A stretch of DNA of 64,000 bases from Thraustochytrium sp. TN22 (lineage: Eukaryota; Sar; Bigyra; Thraustochytrida; Thraustochytriidae): positions 1 to 64,000 of the forward strand of contig JABLUY010000122.1 of assembly GCA_013306675.1 (NCBI GenBank), given 5' to 3'. The notes beneath the pieces are model-generated. The model made no database searches. It was not told the origin of the DNA and saw only the letters and a program-made list of their open reading frames with translations. A program made the position numbers and the translations under genes. Every line of letters begins with the position of its first letter. Positions within the stretch are counted from its first letter, which is position 1. Positions 54,489-64,000 of this stretch are shown in pieces.

Positions 54489-54645
54489 GGTCTGCTTTGG
54501 TCCTCGCTGCGCGAGCGCCTGGCCGCCTGCCTGCCTGCCTGCCTCCGCCTGCCGACGGCGCGCGCGCGCGGGAGCGCGGGAGGGGCGAGGGCGCGCGGCG
54601 CGCGGGCCGGCCGGACGCGAGCTCCTGCGGCGGCGGCGGCGGCGG

Positions 54646-54676
<31 letters not shown>

Positions 54677-55481
54677 ATTCCGGCTATGCCGTCGCCGGCC
54701 ACCCGCGGCGGCTCCACCCAGCAGCGGCGCCCGCGGCGCCCAAGCAGGGCAGGTCGAAGGCGCGCGACCTCGCCTGCGCGGCGCGGGGCGAGGGCGCGGG
54801 AGAGGCCGGGTGTCCTGCAGACGAGCCCGGGCTGCAGTTTGCGCCGAGTTTCGTGGCTAGAGGCGGTGGTCTCGACGAGCAATCGGAGAAGATGCGATTT
54901 GGCTTGCTTTCGGTAGCTTCTACTTTTTGCTTCTCAGGTGGTGAGCGGGGTGGTGGGTGGGTGGACGTCTTCTTGTACATGAGAGCGATGGTTGGCGCGC
55001 CGCGTGTACATCAGCGAATGAATGATGAGAGCGACGGTTGGCTCGCCGCGTGTAGTAACCTACATCAGCGAATGAATGATGAGGCGTGGGTGAGATAAAG
55101 AACAAGGCGAGGTTGATTGAGGCGAGGTCGATGAGACAAGATTGAATCAGTGACCAGGCGAGACCTTGGAGGAAAGTGGTACGCCCGCCCGCCGCTGGCG
55201 CAGTACCCCACCTGCGGCCTCCCGACGCGTTCGTAGTCAGCTTGCAGCCCCAAAGCAAGCTGCGAGCACCAGATCTTGGCCAACATTTTGGAGCGCCGCC
55301 GACGTGACGCATGGCCGAGCCATGGGACGTGGCTGGACCTGTGAGTACGTGAGTACAAGTGGAGTGGAGAGGAAGATGTCATGGCTTGGTCTTCTCTCGA
55401 TAATAATAATTGAGACGATTGCAAAACTCTGCCGGCCCCACACGCGCGACTTGAGCCGGAAACAACTTGCTAGCTAACTAG
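54489..55481. other. Intergenic region upstream of VTC1 and downstream of HINT
   Basis: 54489-54870 is a very GC-rich probable VTC1 promoter and leader with CCTG and CGG runs. A short tandem repeat lies at 54981-55085. A TAGC-type motif is at 55469-55487, overlapping the HINT stop. No gene recognised. Confidence 0.45.
54981..55085. repeat. Two-copy tandem repeat, about 46-54 bp
   Basis: 'tacatcagcgaatgaatgatgag' occurs at 55007 and 55061, and 'gagagcgatggttggc' at 54981 is followed by a close copy near 55027. A short insertion separates the copies. Confidence 0.8.
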
Positions 55482-55985
55482 CTAGCCAGGAGGCCAAGTG
55501 AGCTGGCGACCGCCAATGACGTGAAGGTGGAGGTGGTAGACGCTCTGGCAGCCGTCGGCGCCATCGTTGATGACAACGCGAAAGCCGGACTGATCGAGGC
55601 CCTCGAGCGCGGCGACCTTGCGCGCGGTCAGGAGAAGGTGGCCGAGCATGTCCTTGTCGGAGTCCTGCGCCTTGCTGAGCTGCGAGAGGTTGCCGCGCAC
55701 CTTGGGGATGACCAGCAGGTGCGTGGGCGCCTGCGGGCTGACATCGCGAAAGGCCATGCAGAGGTCGTCCTCGAAGACGATCTTGGCGGGGATCTCCTTG
55801 GCGACGATCTTATCAAAGATGGTGGGGCCTTGCTGGTTCTGCGCGCCGGCCTGCGCGGCCGCGCGCGCCTTGGCGGCCTCGCCGCTCGTGGCGTCGCTGG
55901 CGAGCCCGCGCGCCGCGACCTCGCCGGCGGGCCCCAGGCCGCGCCGCACCATCTGCAGGCGCCGCACCGCCGCGGCAGCGCGCAT
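55482..55985 (-). CDS. HIT-family nucleotide phosphoramidase, HINT2-like, probably mitochondrial
   Basis: 167 residues from the ATG at 55983-55985. HINT proteins hydrolyse AMP-lysine and other phosphoramidates. The N-terminal ~50 residues ('[20 protein letters not shown]', 'ARGLASDA') are Arg-rich without acids, like a mitochondrial presequence. The HIT domain follows: '[20 protein letters not shown]' (about 57-76), '[20 protein letters not shown]' and the histidine triad '[19 protein letters not shown]' at the C-terminus, which matches human HINT1/HINT2 almost residue for residue (H-x-H-x-H). Length is close to human HINT2 (163). An upstream in-frame ATG at 56126 would add 47 polar residues and bury the presequence, so it was not chosen. 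Divergent from the bestrophin-like gene. Confidence 0.92.
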   Translation of the reverse strand: MRAAAAVRRLQMVRRGLGPAGEVAARGLASDATSGEAAKARAAAQAGAQNQQGPTIFDKIVAKEIPAKIVFEDDLCMAFRDVSPQAPTHLLVIPKVRGNLSQLSKAQDSDKDMLGHLLLTARKVAALEGLDQSGFRVVINDGADGCQSVYHLHLHVIGGRQLTWPPG

Positions 55986-56228
55986 GGCGCCGTGCGGCCG
56001 CTTCCGGCGCTGGCGCTCGGTCTCCTCTCCCGCGCCCGCGAGCGCGCCGCCGCCCTGCCTCGCGCGCGAGCCGGGGCCGGGGTCGGGGCCGGAGTTGGAG
56101 TTCTGCTGCCCGCCATCCTGCGCCATGGCGGCGCGCCCGCGCCCAAACTCCGATCCCGCGCGCTCCCGAGCACGCGCGGCGGCGCGGCGGCGCGGCGGCG
56201 TGCGCAGGCGGAGGTGGCGGCCGCCCCG

Positions 56229-57560
56229 ATGCAGCAGGCCGCGGCGGCGACGGCGGCGGCGGCGGCGGCGGTGCCGCCTGCGCCGGACGGCGGCATGGCG
56301 GCCGCGAAGGACGGCAACGGCGCGGCGCTGCGCAGGGACTCGCAGGCCATGACGCAGGCGCCGCTCGCGCAGGGCTCGCAGGGCAGCGCGGAGGGCGAGC
56401 AGGCGCCCCGCGGCGGGCCCGGGTTCCGCCGCCTGCGCGAGTACGAGGAGGCGCTGCAGCGCGAGCACAGCGGCGAGGTCCTGGGCAAGGAGCACACCGT
56501 CGGGGCGATGCGCGTGCTGAACGAGATCAAGACGACCGTGCAGGACGAGATCAGCGCGTTTTTCATCTACCTGCGGCTGACGTGCAGCGTGGAGTCGGCG
56601 CTGGTGCTCGCCAACGCGGTGGGCGCGACGGTGTTCTACCTAGAGTGGGACCCGCACGGCGACGGCGAGCTAATCGCGGCCAAGCTCGACATGAGCTTCC
56701 TGGCCTTCTCCGTGACCTTCCCACTCACGTACCTGCTGGGCCAGGCCTTCTCGCGCCGCGAGCAGGCGCTGCAGCACGCGGCCGACTACCGGTCGGTGCT
56801 CCTGTCCATTGTGTGCGCCACGCTGACCTGGGACTTTCCGAGCGCGACTAGCAAGAATTGGGGCGGCCGCGCCGAGCTGCCGGCCTCGCACAGCCGCCTC
56901 GTGCGCGACACGGCAGTGGAGATGTCGCAGCTGCTCTTCCAGTACCTGTCCATGCCGCTCGTAGGCAAGGCGCGCAACCACGTGTTCCGGCGCGACAGCA
57001 GGCGCGTCGACACGGTCGTCAATATCCGCGTCGACATCGAGCAGCGCCAGGCTGAGCTCTTCCGCCGCCTCTACGACAGCGTGGAGACGCTCAAGGCCAC
57101 CGGCATGCCAGGCAACGAGTCCTCGCGCATCAACCAATACATTTGGTTCCTGCAGCAGCGCATCAACCTGCTGCGCAACCAAAAGGTCTACCGCACGCCG
57201 CAGGCCACGCGCTCCTTTGGCCGCGTCTACCTCTTTGTGCTCCCCTGGTTCCTCGGGCCTTACTTTGCCTGGGTGTACGAGCAGACCGAGGCGTACGGCA
57301 TCGCGCTTGCCATCTCTTGCCTCACCTTCCTCGTCCTGCTCGGGCTCATCACGGCCGGCCGCGCACTGGAAGATCCCTTTTTGCAAGAGATGGGCTTCGA
57401 CAACATCCGCCTCCAGCATGACTTCGCCGTGCTCATCCAGATTATTGATTACCACTTTGACGCTGCCGAGCGCATACGCCTCGGCGCCATCTCCACCAAC
57501 GACAAAGCGACAGCGACGGAGGATGTTGACCCGGTCGAGGCCGCAGACAAGGCCGTGTAG
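56229..57560 (+). CDS. Bestrophin-like multispanning membrane protein
   Basis: 443 residues from the ATG at 56229; later in-frame ATGs (56295, 56349) are possible, since the first ~70 residues are Ala/Gln-rich and variable. Hydrophobic segments occur at about 105-135, 150-170, 180-200, 330-350 and 355-380. The block '[28 protein letters not shown]' (about 377-403) resembles the bestrophin/UPF0187 segment E-(I/L)-E-(N/D)-PF followed by N-D-L-x-L. Bestrophins are pentameric anion channels; many protist homologues are chloroplast or plasma-membrane channels. The classical N-terminal RFP motif is not seen, so this is a distant member or a different family. It lies 243 bp from the HINT start in divergent orientation. 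Confidence 0.55.
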   Translation: MQQAAAATAAAAAAVPPAPDGGMAAAKDGNGAALRRDSQAMTQAPLAQGSQGSAEGEQAPRGGPGFRRLREYEEALQREHSGEVLGKEHTVGAMRVLNEIKTTVQDEISAFFIYLRLTCSVESALVLANAVGATVFYLEWDPHGDGELIAAKLDMSFLAFSVTFPLTYLLGQAFSRREQALQHAADYRSVLLSIVCATLTWDFPSATSKNWGGRAELPASHSRLVRDTAVEMSQLLFQYLSMPLVGKARNHVFRRDSRRVDTVVNIRVDIEQRQAELFRRLYDSVETLKATGMPGNESSRINQYIWFLQQRINLLRNQKVYRTPQATRSFGRVYLFVLPWFLGPYFAWVYEQTEAYGIALAISCLTFLVLLGLITAGRALEDPFLQEMGFDNIRLQHDFAVLIQIIDYHFDAAERIRLGAISTNDKATATEDVDPVEAADKAV

Positions 57561-57990
57561 CACAAAGGGGGGAAAAGGTGGCCGCGGGGAGTGATGTACA
57601 GACCGAGTGAGGAAGGAGCGAAAACGAGCAATGAGAGGAATGTGCGATGAGCGATCGAGAGCGATCGCGCACGAGGAGGGGCTGTGCGAAGCAGTGCAAG
57701 TCACACTCTCCTGATCTTAGAAAAGCCAAGAGATGCGCAGGTCTCCTGAGCGAAGAGATAGAGCCCTCGTCTCGACTATTAGCCTGTTAGGCAACGACGC
57801 ATGCGTTGAAGCTAAGAGGTAAGCGTTTTAGAAGAAGGACAGGCTCTCGAGCAGGACAACAAGCCCAATGGAGCCCAGCGGACTAATAAGCCGTTGGGCC
57901 TCTTCTGCTTCCCAGCTCGAGGCGTCGTCGCCCATTCGTCACCAACTCCAATCACCAAGTCTGGGGCGTTTGCGCGTGCGCGCACTCGCA
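57561..57990. other. Intergenic region
   Basis: 3' flank of the bestrophin-like gene and upstream region of the next + gene. Lower GC, with short GAGCGATCGAGAGCGATCG direct repeats near 57648-57668. No gene. Confidence 0.5.
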
Positions 57991-60900
57991 ATGTCAGCCG
58001 CCACGGCGCCCGTGCGCCGCCGCCGGCCTCGGCAGCTCGGCCTCGCGCCGCTTGCGCTCGCGGCCGTGGCCGTGGCAATGGTGGCGGTCGAAGCAGCCGA
58101 GGCCAGGGCGGCGGCCGCCACGTACTTGGAGGAAGGCTCGGGCGTGGAGCGCGTCTGCCCGCCAGGCCACTGGTGCGTGGACGGCGTCAAGACGCGCTGC
58201 GCGTCCGGCACGTACAATCCGTCGCCCGGCCGGACTGCGTGCGAGACGTGTCCGAGCGGCGCGAGCTGTCCGGTGGGCTGCGTGCGGCCGCTGGCCTCGC
58301 AGTCGACGCAGCAGACGCAGCAGACGCAGCAGGCGCAGCAGGCGCAAGCAGAGAGCGGCGCAGCACAATCAGAGCCCCCAACGTGCGTGGCAACCTTGGG
58401 GTTTCTGTGCGCCGAAAATGGGCGCCTCGAACTGTGCCCTCGCGGGTACTATTGCGAGGACGGCACGGCACTAGCATGCCCGACGGATGGCGTGAGCTTC
58501 TGCCCGGAGGGCTCCTCGTCGCCGCAAGTGATCGAGGAGGGCCGGTACGTGGACATGGAGGCGCAGGAGGAGCGCATCTGCGAGCGCGGGTACTTTTGCG
58601 CGGCTGGCGTTCGGACGGCGTGCCCGGCCGGGACGTACGGCGCAACGCGCGGGCTGCTGAACGCGTCCTGCACCGGGCTGTGCGCCCCCGGGTTCTTTTG
58701 CCCAGACGGCAGCGTGAGCGCGGAGCAGGAGCCGTGCGGCGGGCCGGAGTGGTACTGTCCGGAGGGGTCCGGGGCGCCCGTGGCGGCGGACCCGGGGTAC
58801 TACACGCCGTCAAACCAGTCGATGCAGATCGTCTGTCCAGTGGGCGCCTTTTGCCATGACGGCATGGAGTTCCCGTGCCCTGCGGGCAGCGCGAACGAGG
58901 ACAGCGAGGGTCTTTCGGCAAGGGCGCAATGCACAGCGTGCGCGGCGGGCTACGTCTGCTCCGCTGGCGACGTGCAGGCGTGCGGCGGGCCGGACGTGTA
59001 CTGCCCGGCAGGCGACCCGAAGAACCCCCTGGCGGTGCCAACGGGGTACTACAGCGACACGGAGGGCGGCGCGGCGGCGCGCAAGTCGACGCGCAACCAC
59101 TGCGAGCAGAGTCTCTCAGACACCTCGTGCGAGAGATTCCCGTACGATGCGCTCCTGTACGACAACGTAACGGTGGTGGGCGACCCTTGGCATCGCAGCG
59201 TGGCGACACTGTGCGAGCCGGGCCACTACTGCGTCGACGGGGACCGGTACGAATGCCCGCCGGGCCGTTTCGGGAGCGCCGGCGGCATGACGTCGCGCAC
59301 GTGCACGGGCCCGTGCAGGGCCGGGTTCTACTGCCCGGCGGCGTCGACGAGCGCGACGCAGGTGGCGTGCCCAGAGCCGAGCTGGTACTGCCCGGCGGAG
59401 ACGGGCAGCCCGTTCCCGGTGCAGGATGGGTACTACGTGACGGCGGACCGCGCGGAGGAGCGGGCGTGCGAGCTGGGGCACTACTGCATCAAGGGTGTGA
59501 TGCACGCGTGCCCGGCCGGGACGTACGGGTCGAGGCGCGGGCTGTCGTACTCGCTGTGCTCCGCGCGGTGCCCGCCGGGGTACTACTGCCCGGAGGGCTC
59601 GGTGGAGGCGCGCGCGCACGCGTGCGAGAGCGCTGCGGTGTTCTGTCCGATGGGGTCGGGCGAGCCGCGAACGACGCGGGCCGGGTACTACACGAACGTG
59701 GAGCGCTCGTGGGAGTACGAGTGCGAGGAGGGCCACTTTTGCGAGGGTGGCGTGCGGCGGCCGTGTCCGGCGGGGACCTACGGCGACGCGGCGGGGCTGA
59801 GCTCTGCGGCGTGCTCGGGCGCGTGCCCAGCCGGGTACTTTTGCCCGGAGGGCACGGTGGAGGCGCGTACGTGGGCGTGCGGCACAGCGTTGGGGCTGAC
59901 TGCGGACGGGCAGACGTTCCGCGCGAACAACGTGGCGGACACCTCGTGCGTGGTGCACCTGCTGGACGTGTACCCAGAGCAATTTTTCGAGTTCTCGGTG
60001 CTGGGTGCGCGGCAGGAGCGCGACCCAAGCCTGTGGAACCTGGCGGAGGCGCGTCAGGGCGTGTACAGCGTGTTCAACGCGATGGAGTGGAATGCGGAGG
60101 AGCTCGGGTTCCGCACGCGAAGCGCGACCGAGTACATGGAGACCGGGTGGCGGCCGGGGAGCGGACCCAAGACGGCGTGCTTCTGGAAAAAGTTTCTGAC
60201 CGCGGACATTTACGGGCTGGACGGCCTGCAGAAGCAAGAGGACGACAACGACTTCTTCCTGATTGGCACGCACTGGAGCCACCGTGACCGGCTGTACGTG
60301 AGCTCGGGCCCGGAGATGGGCGGGTACGGCGACGAGGGCATCGTCGTGGCGCAGGACGAGTGGGTGTTTTACTGCCTGGCGTCGGGCGGCGCGGGCGGGT
60401 CGAGCGAGGCCTACGTGGGAAGCCCGACCGAGGCGCCGCGGCTGGTGTGGAGCCAGGCCGACAACGGCGCGGACCGCGGCATCGAGGCCGCGAGCACGCA
60501 CGTGTCCATGAAGTACGGCGGCGCCGCGAGCGACGCGGTCCTGGGTGGCCTGCTGCACTGGGACGCGCAGCTGACCGCGGACCAGGTGCTCAATGCGCAC
60601 GAGGTGACGCGGTACTTTTACCAGGACGGCCAGCGGCCCGTTCGCGAGCTGCACTGCGGCGCGTATCCGAGCTCGGAATGGGCGCAGGGCTTCTTGGCGC
60701 GGCATGTTGGCCCGCTGCCCTCGGTGCACTACGAGCAGGACGAGCAAGGCAACTACCAGCCGGTTTCGACGGTGCCGCGCAGCTTCCAGGACGAGGACTT
60801 CGTGGTGCCCCTACTTCCGCGCTCGCTGGACACAACAGAGTCGGCGCTGTATTGCCCGGCGGGCAGTGCCGTGCCGCGCATCGCGGAGCCCGGGTTCTTC

Positions 60901-61182
60901 ACGGACGAGCTGCACTCGCTGCAGACCGTGTGCCCGGCGGGCGCGTACTGCAAGCAAGGCGTGCTGAGAGCGTGCCCGGCGGGCACGTATGGCGCAGAGG
61001 AGGGCTTGGCGACGGAGCGGTGCAGCGGGTACTGCCCGGCCGGGTTTGCGTGTCCAGAAGGCGTGGCGTCGCCGGAGGCGTGTGGGGATCTGCAGTACGC
61101 GCCGCCCGGATCTGCTGGGTGCGTGGCGTGCGGCACAGCGACGGCCTCGTGCAAGACGTCACGAGACTGCTGCGGAAAGTAA
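57991..61182 (+). CDS. Large secreted cysteine-repeat (GCC2/GCC3-type) protein with LamG-like insert
   Basis: 1063 residues from the ATG at 57991; an upstream ATG at 57868 would bury the signal peptide 'LGLAPLALAAVAVAMVAVEA' (about 16-38), so it was not used. The mature chain has about a dozen short modules of the form 'C..G.YC..G....CP.GT.G...GL....C...C..G..CP.GS', typical of GCC2/GCC3 (ephrin-receptor-like) Cys repeats: about residues 50-270, 280-370 and 410-625. Around 650-900 there is a non-Cys-rich domain ('GVYSVFNAMEWNAEEL', 'DEWVFYCLASGGA', 'GGLLHWDAQLTADQVLNAH') that looks like a laminin-G/concanavalin fold. A last Cys block (about 950-1063) ends TASCKTSRDCCGK. No membrane segment, so secreted. 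Ligand unknown. Convergent with argininosuccinate synthase. Confidence 0.8.
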   Translation: MSAATAPVRRRRPRQLGLAPLALAAVAVAMVAVEAAEARAAAATYLEEGSGVERVCPPGHWCVDGVKTRCASGTYNPSPGRTACETCPSGASCPVGCVRPLASQSTQQTQQTQQAQQAQAESGAAQSEPPTCVATLGFLCAENGRLELCPRGYYCEDGTALACPTDGVSFCPEGSSSPQVIEEGRYVDMEAQEERICERGYFCAAGVRTACPAGTYGATRGLLNASCTGLCAPGFFCPDGSVSAEQEPCGGPEWYCPEGSGAPVAADPGYYTPSNQSMQIVCPVGAFCHDGMEFPCPAGSANEDSEGLSARAQCTACAAGYVCSAGDVQACGGPDVYCPAGDPKNPLAVPTGYYSDTEGGAAARKSTRNHCEQSLSDTSCERFPYDALLYDNVTVVGDPWHRSVATLCEPGHYCVDGDRYECPPGRFGSAGGMTSRTCTGPCRAGFYCPAASTSATQVACPEPSWYCPAETGSPFPVQDGYYVTADRAEERACELGHYCIKGVMHACPAGTYGSRRGLSYSLCSARCPPGYYCPEGSVEARAHACESAAVFCPMGSGEPRTTRAGYYTNVERSWEYECEEGHFCEGGVRRPCPAGTYGDAAGLSSAACSGACPAGYFCPEGTVEARTWACGTALGLTADGQTFRANNVADTSCVVHLLDVYPEQFFEFSVLGARQERDPSLWNLAEARQGVYSVFNAMEWNAEELGFRTRSATEYMETGWRPGSGPKTACFWKKFLTADIYGLDGLQKQEDDNDFFLIGTHWSHRDRLYVSSGPEMGGYGDEGIVVAQDEWVFYCLASGGAGGSSEAYVGSPTEAPRLVWSQADNGADRGIEAASTHVSMKYGGAASDAVLGGLLHWDAQLTADQVLNAHEVTRYFYQDGQRPVRELHCGAYPSSEWAQGFLARHVGPLPSVHYEQDEQGNYQPVSTVPRSFQDEDFVVPLLPRSLDTTESALYCPAGSAVPRIAEPGFFTDELHSLQTVCPAGAYCKQGVLRACPAGTYGAEEGLATERCSGYCPAGFACPEGVASPEACGDLQYAPPGSAGCVACGTATASCKTSRDCCGK

Positions 61183-61583
61183 CTTGGGTGTGGTGAGCGT
61201 CTCAAGCACTGCCAGCGACCGAAAGAAAAATACCCCCCTGGTTTTACTCGTAAATGAAGCAAGCAAGTCTGTGCGGTGCGTGGTTCTGTGGACCGACGGT
61301 GCCCAGGATACGGCCGTAGTCGGAGAAGCATTGTGTTCTTCCAAGCCAAGGCAGATTCGGCGGCGGTACCAAGCCTGGAACCGGTACGGTATTTGCTTGA
61401 CCATGAAAGAGTGGTAGTGAAAAAGCATGTGCATGTGGTCATGATTGATGAAAGGCAAAGAGAGAAAGAAAGGAGCGCGGCGATGTTTCTTGGAAATGGT
61501 CATCATGTTCCCGTGGGGGTGATGGTGATGATGGTGAAGATGGAAATGCTTGTCGTCAGGGCAGGCCGCAAGCGAGCTTCGTC
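61183..61583. other. Convergent intergenic region
   Basis: 3' flanks of the Cys-repeat gene (+) and argininosuccinate synthase (-). AT-richer than genes; GATGGTGATGATGGTGAAGATGG run near 61520-61545. No gene recognised. Confidence 0.5.
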
Positions 61584-62451
61584 TTACCACTTGATGCCAA
61601 AGTCGGTGTCGCGCTTCTTGCTGGCCTTGAGGCGGTTGGCCAGGGTCTTGATGAAGCCGGTACCGGCGGTGGGGTCGAAGCCACCGTGCTCGTCCATGGA
61701 CACGAGGGCCTCGGAGTAGAGCGAGTTGGGGGAGGAGCGGCCGCGGCACATGATGTTGGCCTTGTGGAGGCGGACGTTGGCGGTGCCGGTGACAGTCTGC
61801 TGAACGTAGTCCATGGAGTTCTTGAGGTAGGCCATCTCGGGGGAGAACCAGTAGCCGTTGTAGACGCACTCAGCGTACTTGAGGGAGAGCTGGTCGCGGA
61901 TGCGCATGACCTCGCGGTCGAGGGTGAGGAGCTCGAGGTCGTGGTGCGCAGCGTAGAGGATGGAGCCGCCGGGGGTCTCGTAGCAGCCGCGGGACTTGAG
62001 GCCGACGTAGCGGTTCTCGACGATGTCAATGCGGCCGACGCCGTGGATGCCGCCGATCTCGTTGAGGTACTGGAAGAGCTCGAGGGAGCCGGTGACCTCC
62101 TTGCCCTCGGTCTCGTTGACGACCTTGGTGGGGATGCCCTTCTCGAAGGAGATGGTGAGGTCGACGTGCTCGTCCGGGGTGTCCTTGATCTCGCGCGACT
62201 TCTTCTTGAGCACGAGACCCGGGTAGTCCTGGGTGCCCGGGAAGGACGGGTCCTCGAGCTCGCCGGACTCGTAGCTGATGTGGAGGATGTTCTCGTCCTC
62301 GGAGTAGGAGTGCTTCTTGGTCTGGGAGATGGGGATGTTGAACTGCGAGGCGTAGTCGATGAGGTCCTGGCGGCCCTGGAACTTCTCGCAGTACGAGGGC
62401 TCGCGCCAGAGCGTGACGCACTGGAGCTTGGGGTCCATGCCGAGGTAGCAG

Positions 62452-62488
<37 letters not shown>

Positions 62489-62969
62489 AGCCGTGGCTGA
62501 TGTGCGTGGCGCCCTCGTTGTGGCAGATCTCCACCTGGCGCTTGCCGATGGCCGGGCGCGCGATGGAGGTGCCGAGCAGGTAGCGGCCCTCGTAGATGGC
62601 GTTGGCGGCCACCATGGGGAAGACGAAGTCCTCGACGAACTCGCGGCGCAGGTCCTCGCAGTAGAAGGCGTAGGCGCCGCTCAGCTCGGCCTTGCGCTTG
62701 ATCTCCTCCTTGTTGGCCTCGGACTTGACGTCATCCTGGCCGAGGTCGGCGATGTACGCGGCCACCTCGAAGCCGAGCTCGTTCACCAGGTACGCCAGCT
62801 GCGTGCTCGTGTCGAGGCCGCCCGAGTACGCCAGCACCAGCTTGGGCTTGCTCTCGTCCGGCTTGCGGAACTCGGTGCGGTTGAAGGCCGGCGTCGACGT
62901 GGCCAGCCCGCGCGCCGCCGCGCGCCACGCGGGCAGCGCCGCCACCGCGCGTCCGCCTGCCGCCAGCAT
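61584..62969 (-). CDS. ASS1: Argininosuccinate synthase with N-terminal presequence-like extension
   Basis: 461 residues from the ATG at 62967-62969. It ligates citrulline and aspartate using ATP to give argininosuccinate, the arginine-synthesis/urea-cycle step. Diagnostic features: 'AYSGGLDTS' PP-loop (residues 48-56), 'VAAYIADLGQDD' (about 69), 'EGRYLLGTSIARP' and 'GATHISHGSTGKGNDQVRFE' (the second signature, about 160), 'GRIDIVENRYVGLKSRGCYETP' region (about 330) and a full C-terminus. It is about 50 residues longer than the usual ~410. The extra N-terminus 'MLAAGGRAVAALPAWRAAAR' then 'GLATSTPAF' is Arg/Ala-rich and acid-free, as in mitochondrial presequences. Eukaryotic enzymes are usually cytosolic, so this is noteworthy. 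Convergent with the Cys-repeat gene. Confidence 0.96.
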
Positions 62970-64000
62970 CCTCTTCTCGGCTCGCTGCTGCCGCTGCTCC
63001 CGCTGCTGCTGCCGCCGCTGCTGCTGCCTGCCGCTGCTCGCTCGCGCCGAATCCGCCTTCTGATTCTGCTTTGCACCTCTCGCGCGCCGCCCGCGCGAGC
63101 GTGGCTGGCTGCCGCCGCGCCGCGCTGCCGCAGCCGCGCCAACAGCGCAGCCTGGCCGCCACAGTGGCGCCAAAGCCGCGCCGCAAGTGCGCCAAACCGC
63201 GCCAAACCGCGCCAAAGCCGCGCCAAAGGGGCCGCGCAGCCCGGGCTTCCTGCGCCGCCGGCCGCTGCAGCGCCGCGCGGAAGATTACGCGCGCGATCGA
63301 TGGTTGTGCAAGCTCGCGAGCTTGCAGACGCTGGTGATGGCATTGGACTCGACCCGACTCGACTGGAGGCAGCCTGGACCCAGCGACCTGGCTGCACGCC
63401 CCGGCGAGCGGGAGACCCAGGGCGAGCCCTGCACGGCGGCCTGGGACCTGCACGCGAGCGAGAGCCGCGCGAGCCGTGCCCGCCAGCGAGCGAGGCGAAG
63501 CGCAGCCAGTGGAAGGAAAGATCGAGGCGCCTGCATCATCCTGCAGCCAGATTGCTTGTGCACGGGACAGGACGGAGCCGTCCCCCCGAGGCGGTGGTGG
63601 ACGGGAGTGGAGGAGGAGGAGGAGGAGGACCTGCAGGAGGACCGGAGGAGAGCGATCACGAGCAGGCTGGGGCGCGGAGGCGCAGGAGAACTCGGCAGAA
63701 GTCCAGAGGCCGGCCAGCCCAGGGGCTCGAGAGCCGAGGCCAAGACGCGAGCGAAGCTCGACGCGGCCTCGCGAGGATGCGAAGCCAGCGGCCGCCAGTG
63801 CAGTGCGGTGCAGTGCTGCGAGGGCTGGTCGGCAGATGTCGGCGCGTCGAGGAGTGCACGAGGACGAGTGGCTCGCAGAGATGCTCGCGCGGTGTGCGGA
63901 GGGGCTGGTGGAGAAGGCGGACGCGCACTGATTTCGCCTGTTTCTGCGGGACTGGAGCGAGCGGGAGCGAGCGGCGTGAGCGCTGCTTGCGAGCTTGCAA
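62970..64000. other. Upstream region of argininosuccinate synthase to window end
   Basis: GC-rich leader with CTG/CCG runs (62980-63045), a ~10-bp CCGCGCCAAA tandem (63165-63231), then a region of short frames without domains. A + frame ending at 63931 has 'HEDEWLAEMLARCAEGLVEKADAH' at its end but is otherwise low complexity; I do not call it. Confidence 0.4.
63165..63231. repeat. Short tandem repeat, unit about 10-11 bp
   Basis: Repeated 'ccgcgccaaa' / 'ccaaagccgc' units upstream of the argininosuccinate synthase gene, at least five copies with small spacers. Confidence 0.8.

Noticed and set aside
63476-63931. 151-residue + strand frame near the window end
   Set aside because: Mostly Arg/Glu low complexity; only the last ~25 residues look ordered, too little to call a gene.

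Overview
The window is eukaryotic nuclear DNA: very GC-rich, gene-dense and intron-poor. It carries about twenty protein genes on both strands, nearly all readable as single uninterrupted frames. The only introns I can place are two short ones (87 and 99 bp) in a class I fumarase gene. The content (APC7, ATG9, PXMP4, a TYSND1/DEG15 protease ending in SKL, VTC1, a GDP-mannose transporter) is that of a unicellular protist. A thraustochytrid or related labyrinthulomycete (stramenopile) is my best guess, but this is inference from gene content, GC and intron poverty, not from a marker gene.

Layout. 0.3-7.5 kb: APC7 (+), a coiled-coil protein (-), a GT25 glycosyltransferase (-) and a TPR protein (+). 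7.6-12.0 kb: one large repetitive protein (-) built on a 15-bp minisatellite. 12.0-15.6 kb: gene-poor spacer with tandem repeats and a perfect hairpin. 15.6-25.4 kb: secreted Cys-rich protein (-), atypical kinase (+), ATG9 (+), START protein (+), PXMP4 (+). 25.8-34.3 kb: Na+/H+ exchanger (-), fumarase (-), GDP-mannose transporter (+), Ppx/GppA phosphatase (-). 34.3-37.7 kb: gene-free, with a pair of ~0.5-kb direct repeats. 37.7-42.4 kb: triple ADF-H protein (-) and PIN-domain protein (-). 42.7-49.2 kb: a DNA transposon with an uninterrupted 1874-residue DDE transposase-Ulp1 protease fusion (-). 50-63 kb: TYSND1-like protease (+), Frizzled-CRD-like secreted protein (+), VTC1 (-), HINT (-), bestrophin-like protein (+), a GCC2/GCC3-type cysteine-repeat secreted protein (+) and argininosuccinate synthase (-).

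Functional themes. Peroxisome: PXMP4 and the SKL-tailed processing protease. Polyphosphate: VTC1 and the Ppx/GppA enzyme. Mitochondrion: fumarase, HINT2-like protein and an argininosuccinate synthase with a presequence-like N-terminus. Surface and secretion: GT25 enzyme, GDP-mannose transporter and three secreted Cys-rich proteins. Genes often sit as divergent pairs sharing a short GC-rich upstream region, or as convergent pairs; no operons are implied.

Starts were chosen at ATG codons. Several longer open frames begin only at GTG or TTG and were trimmed. Intergenic regions were read for ORFs, repeats and obvious RNA-like structure. I found no convincing tRNA, rRNA or CRISPR.
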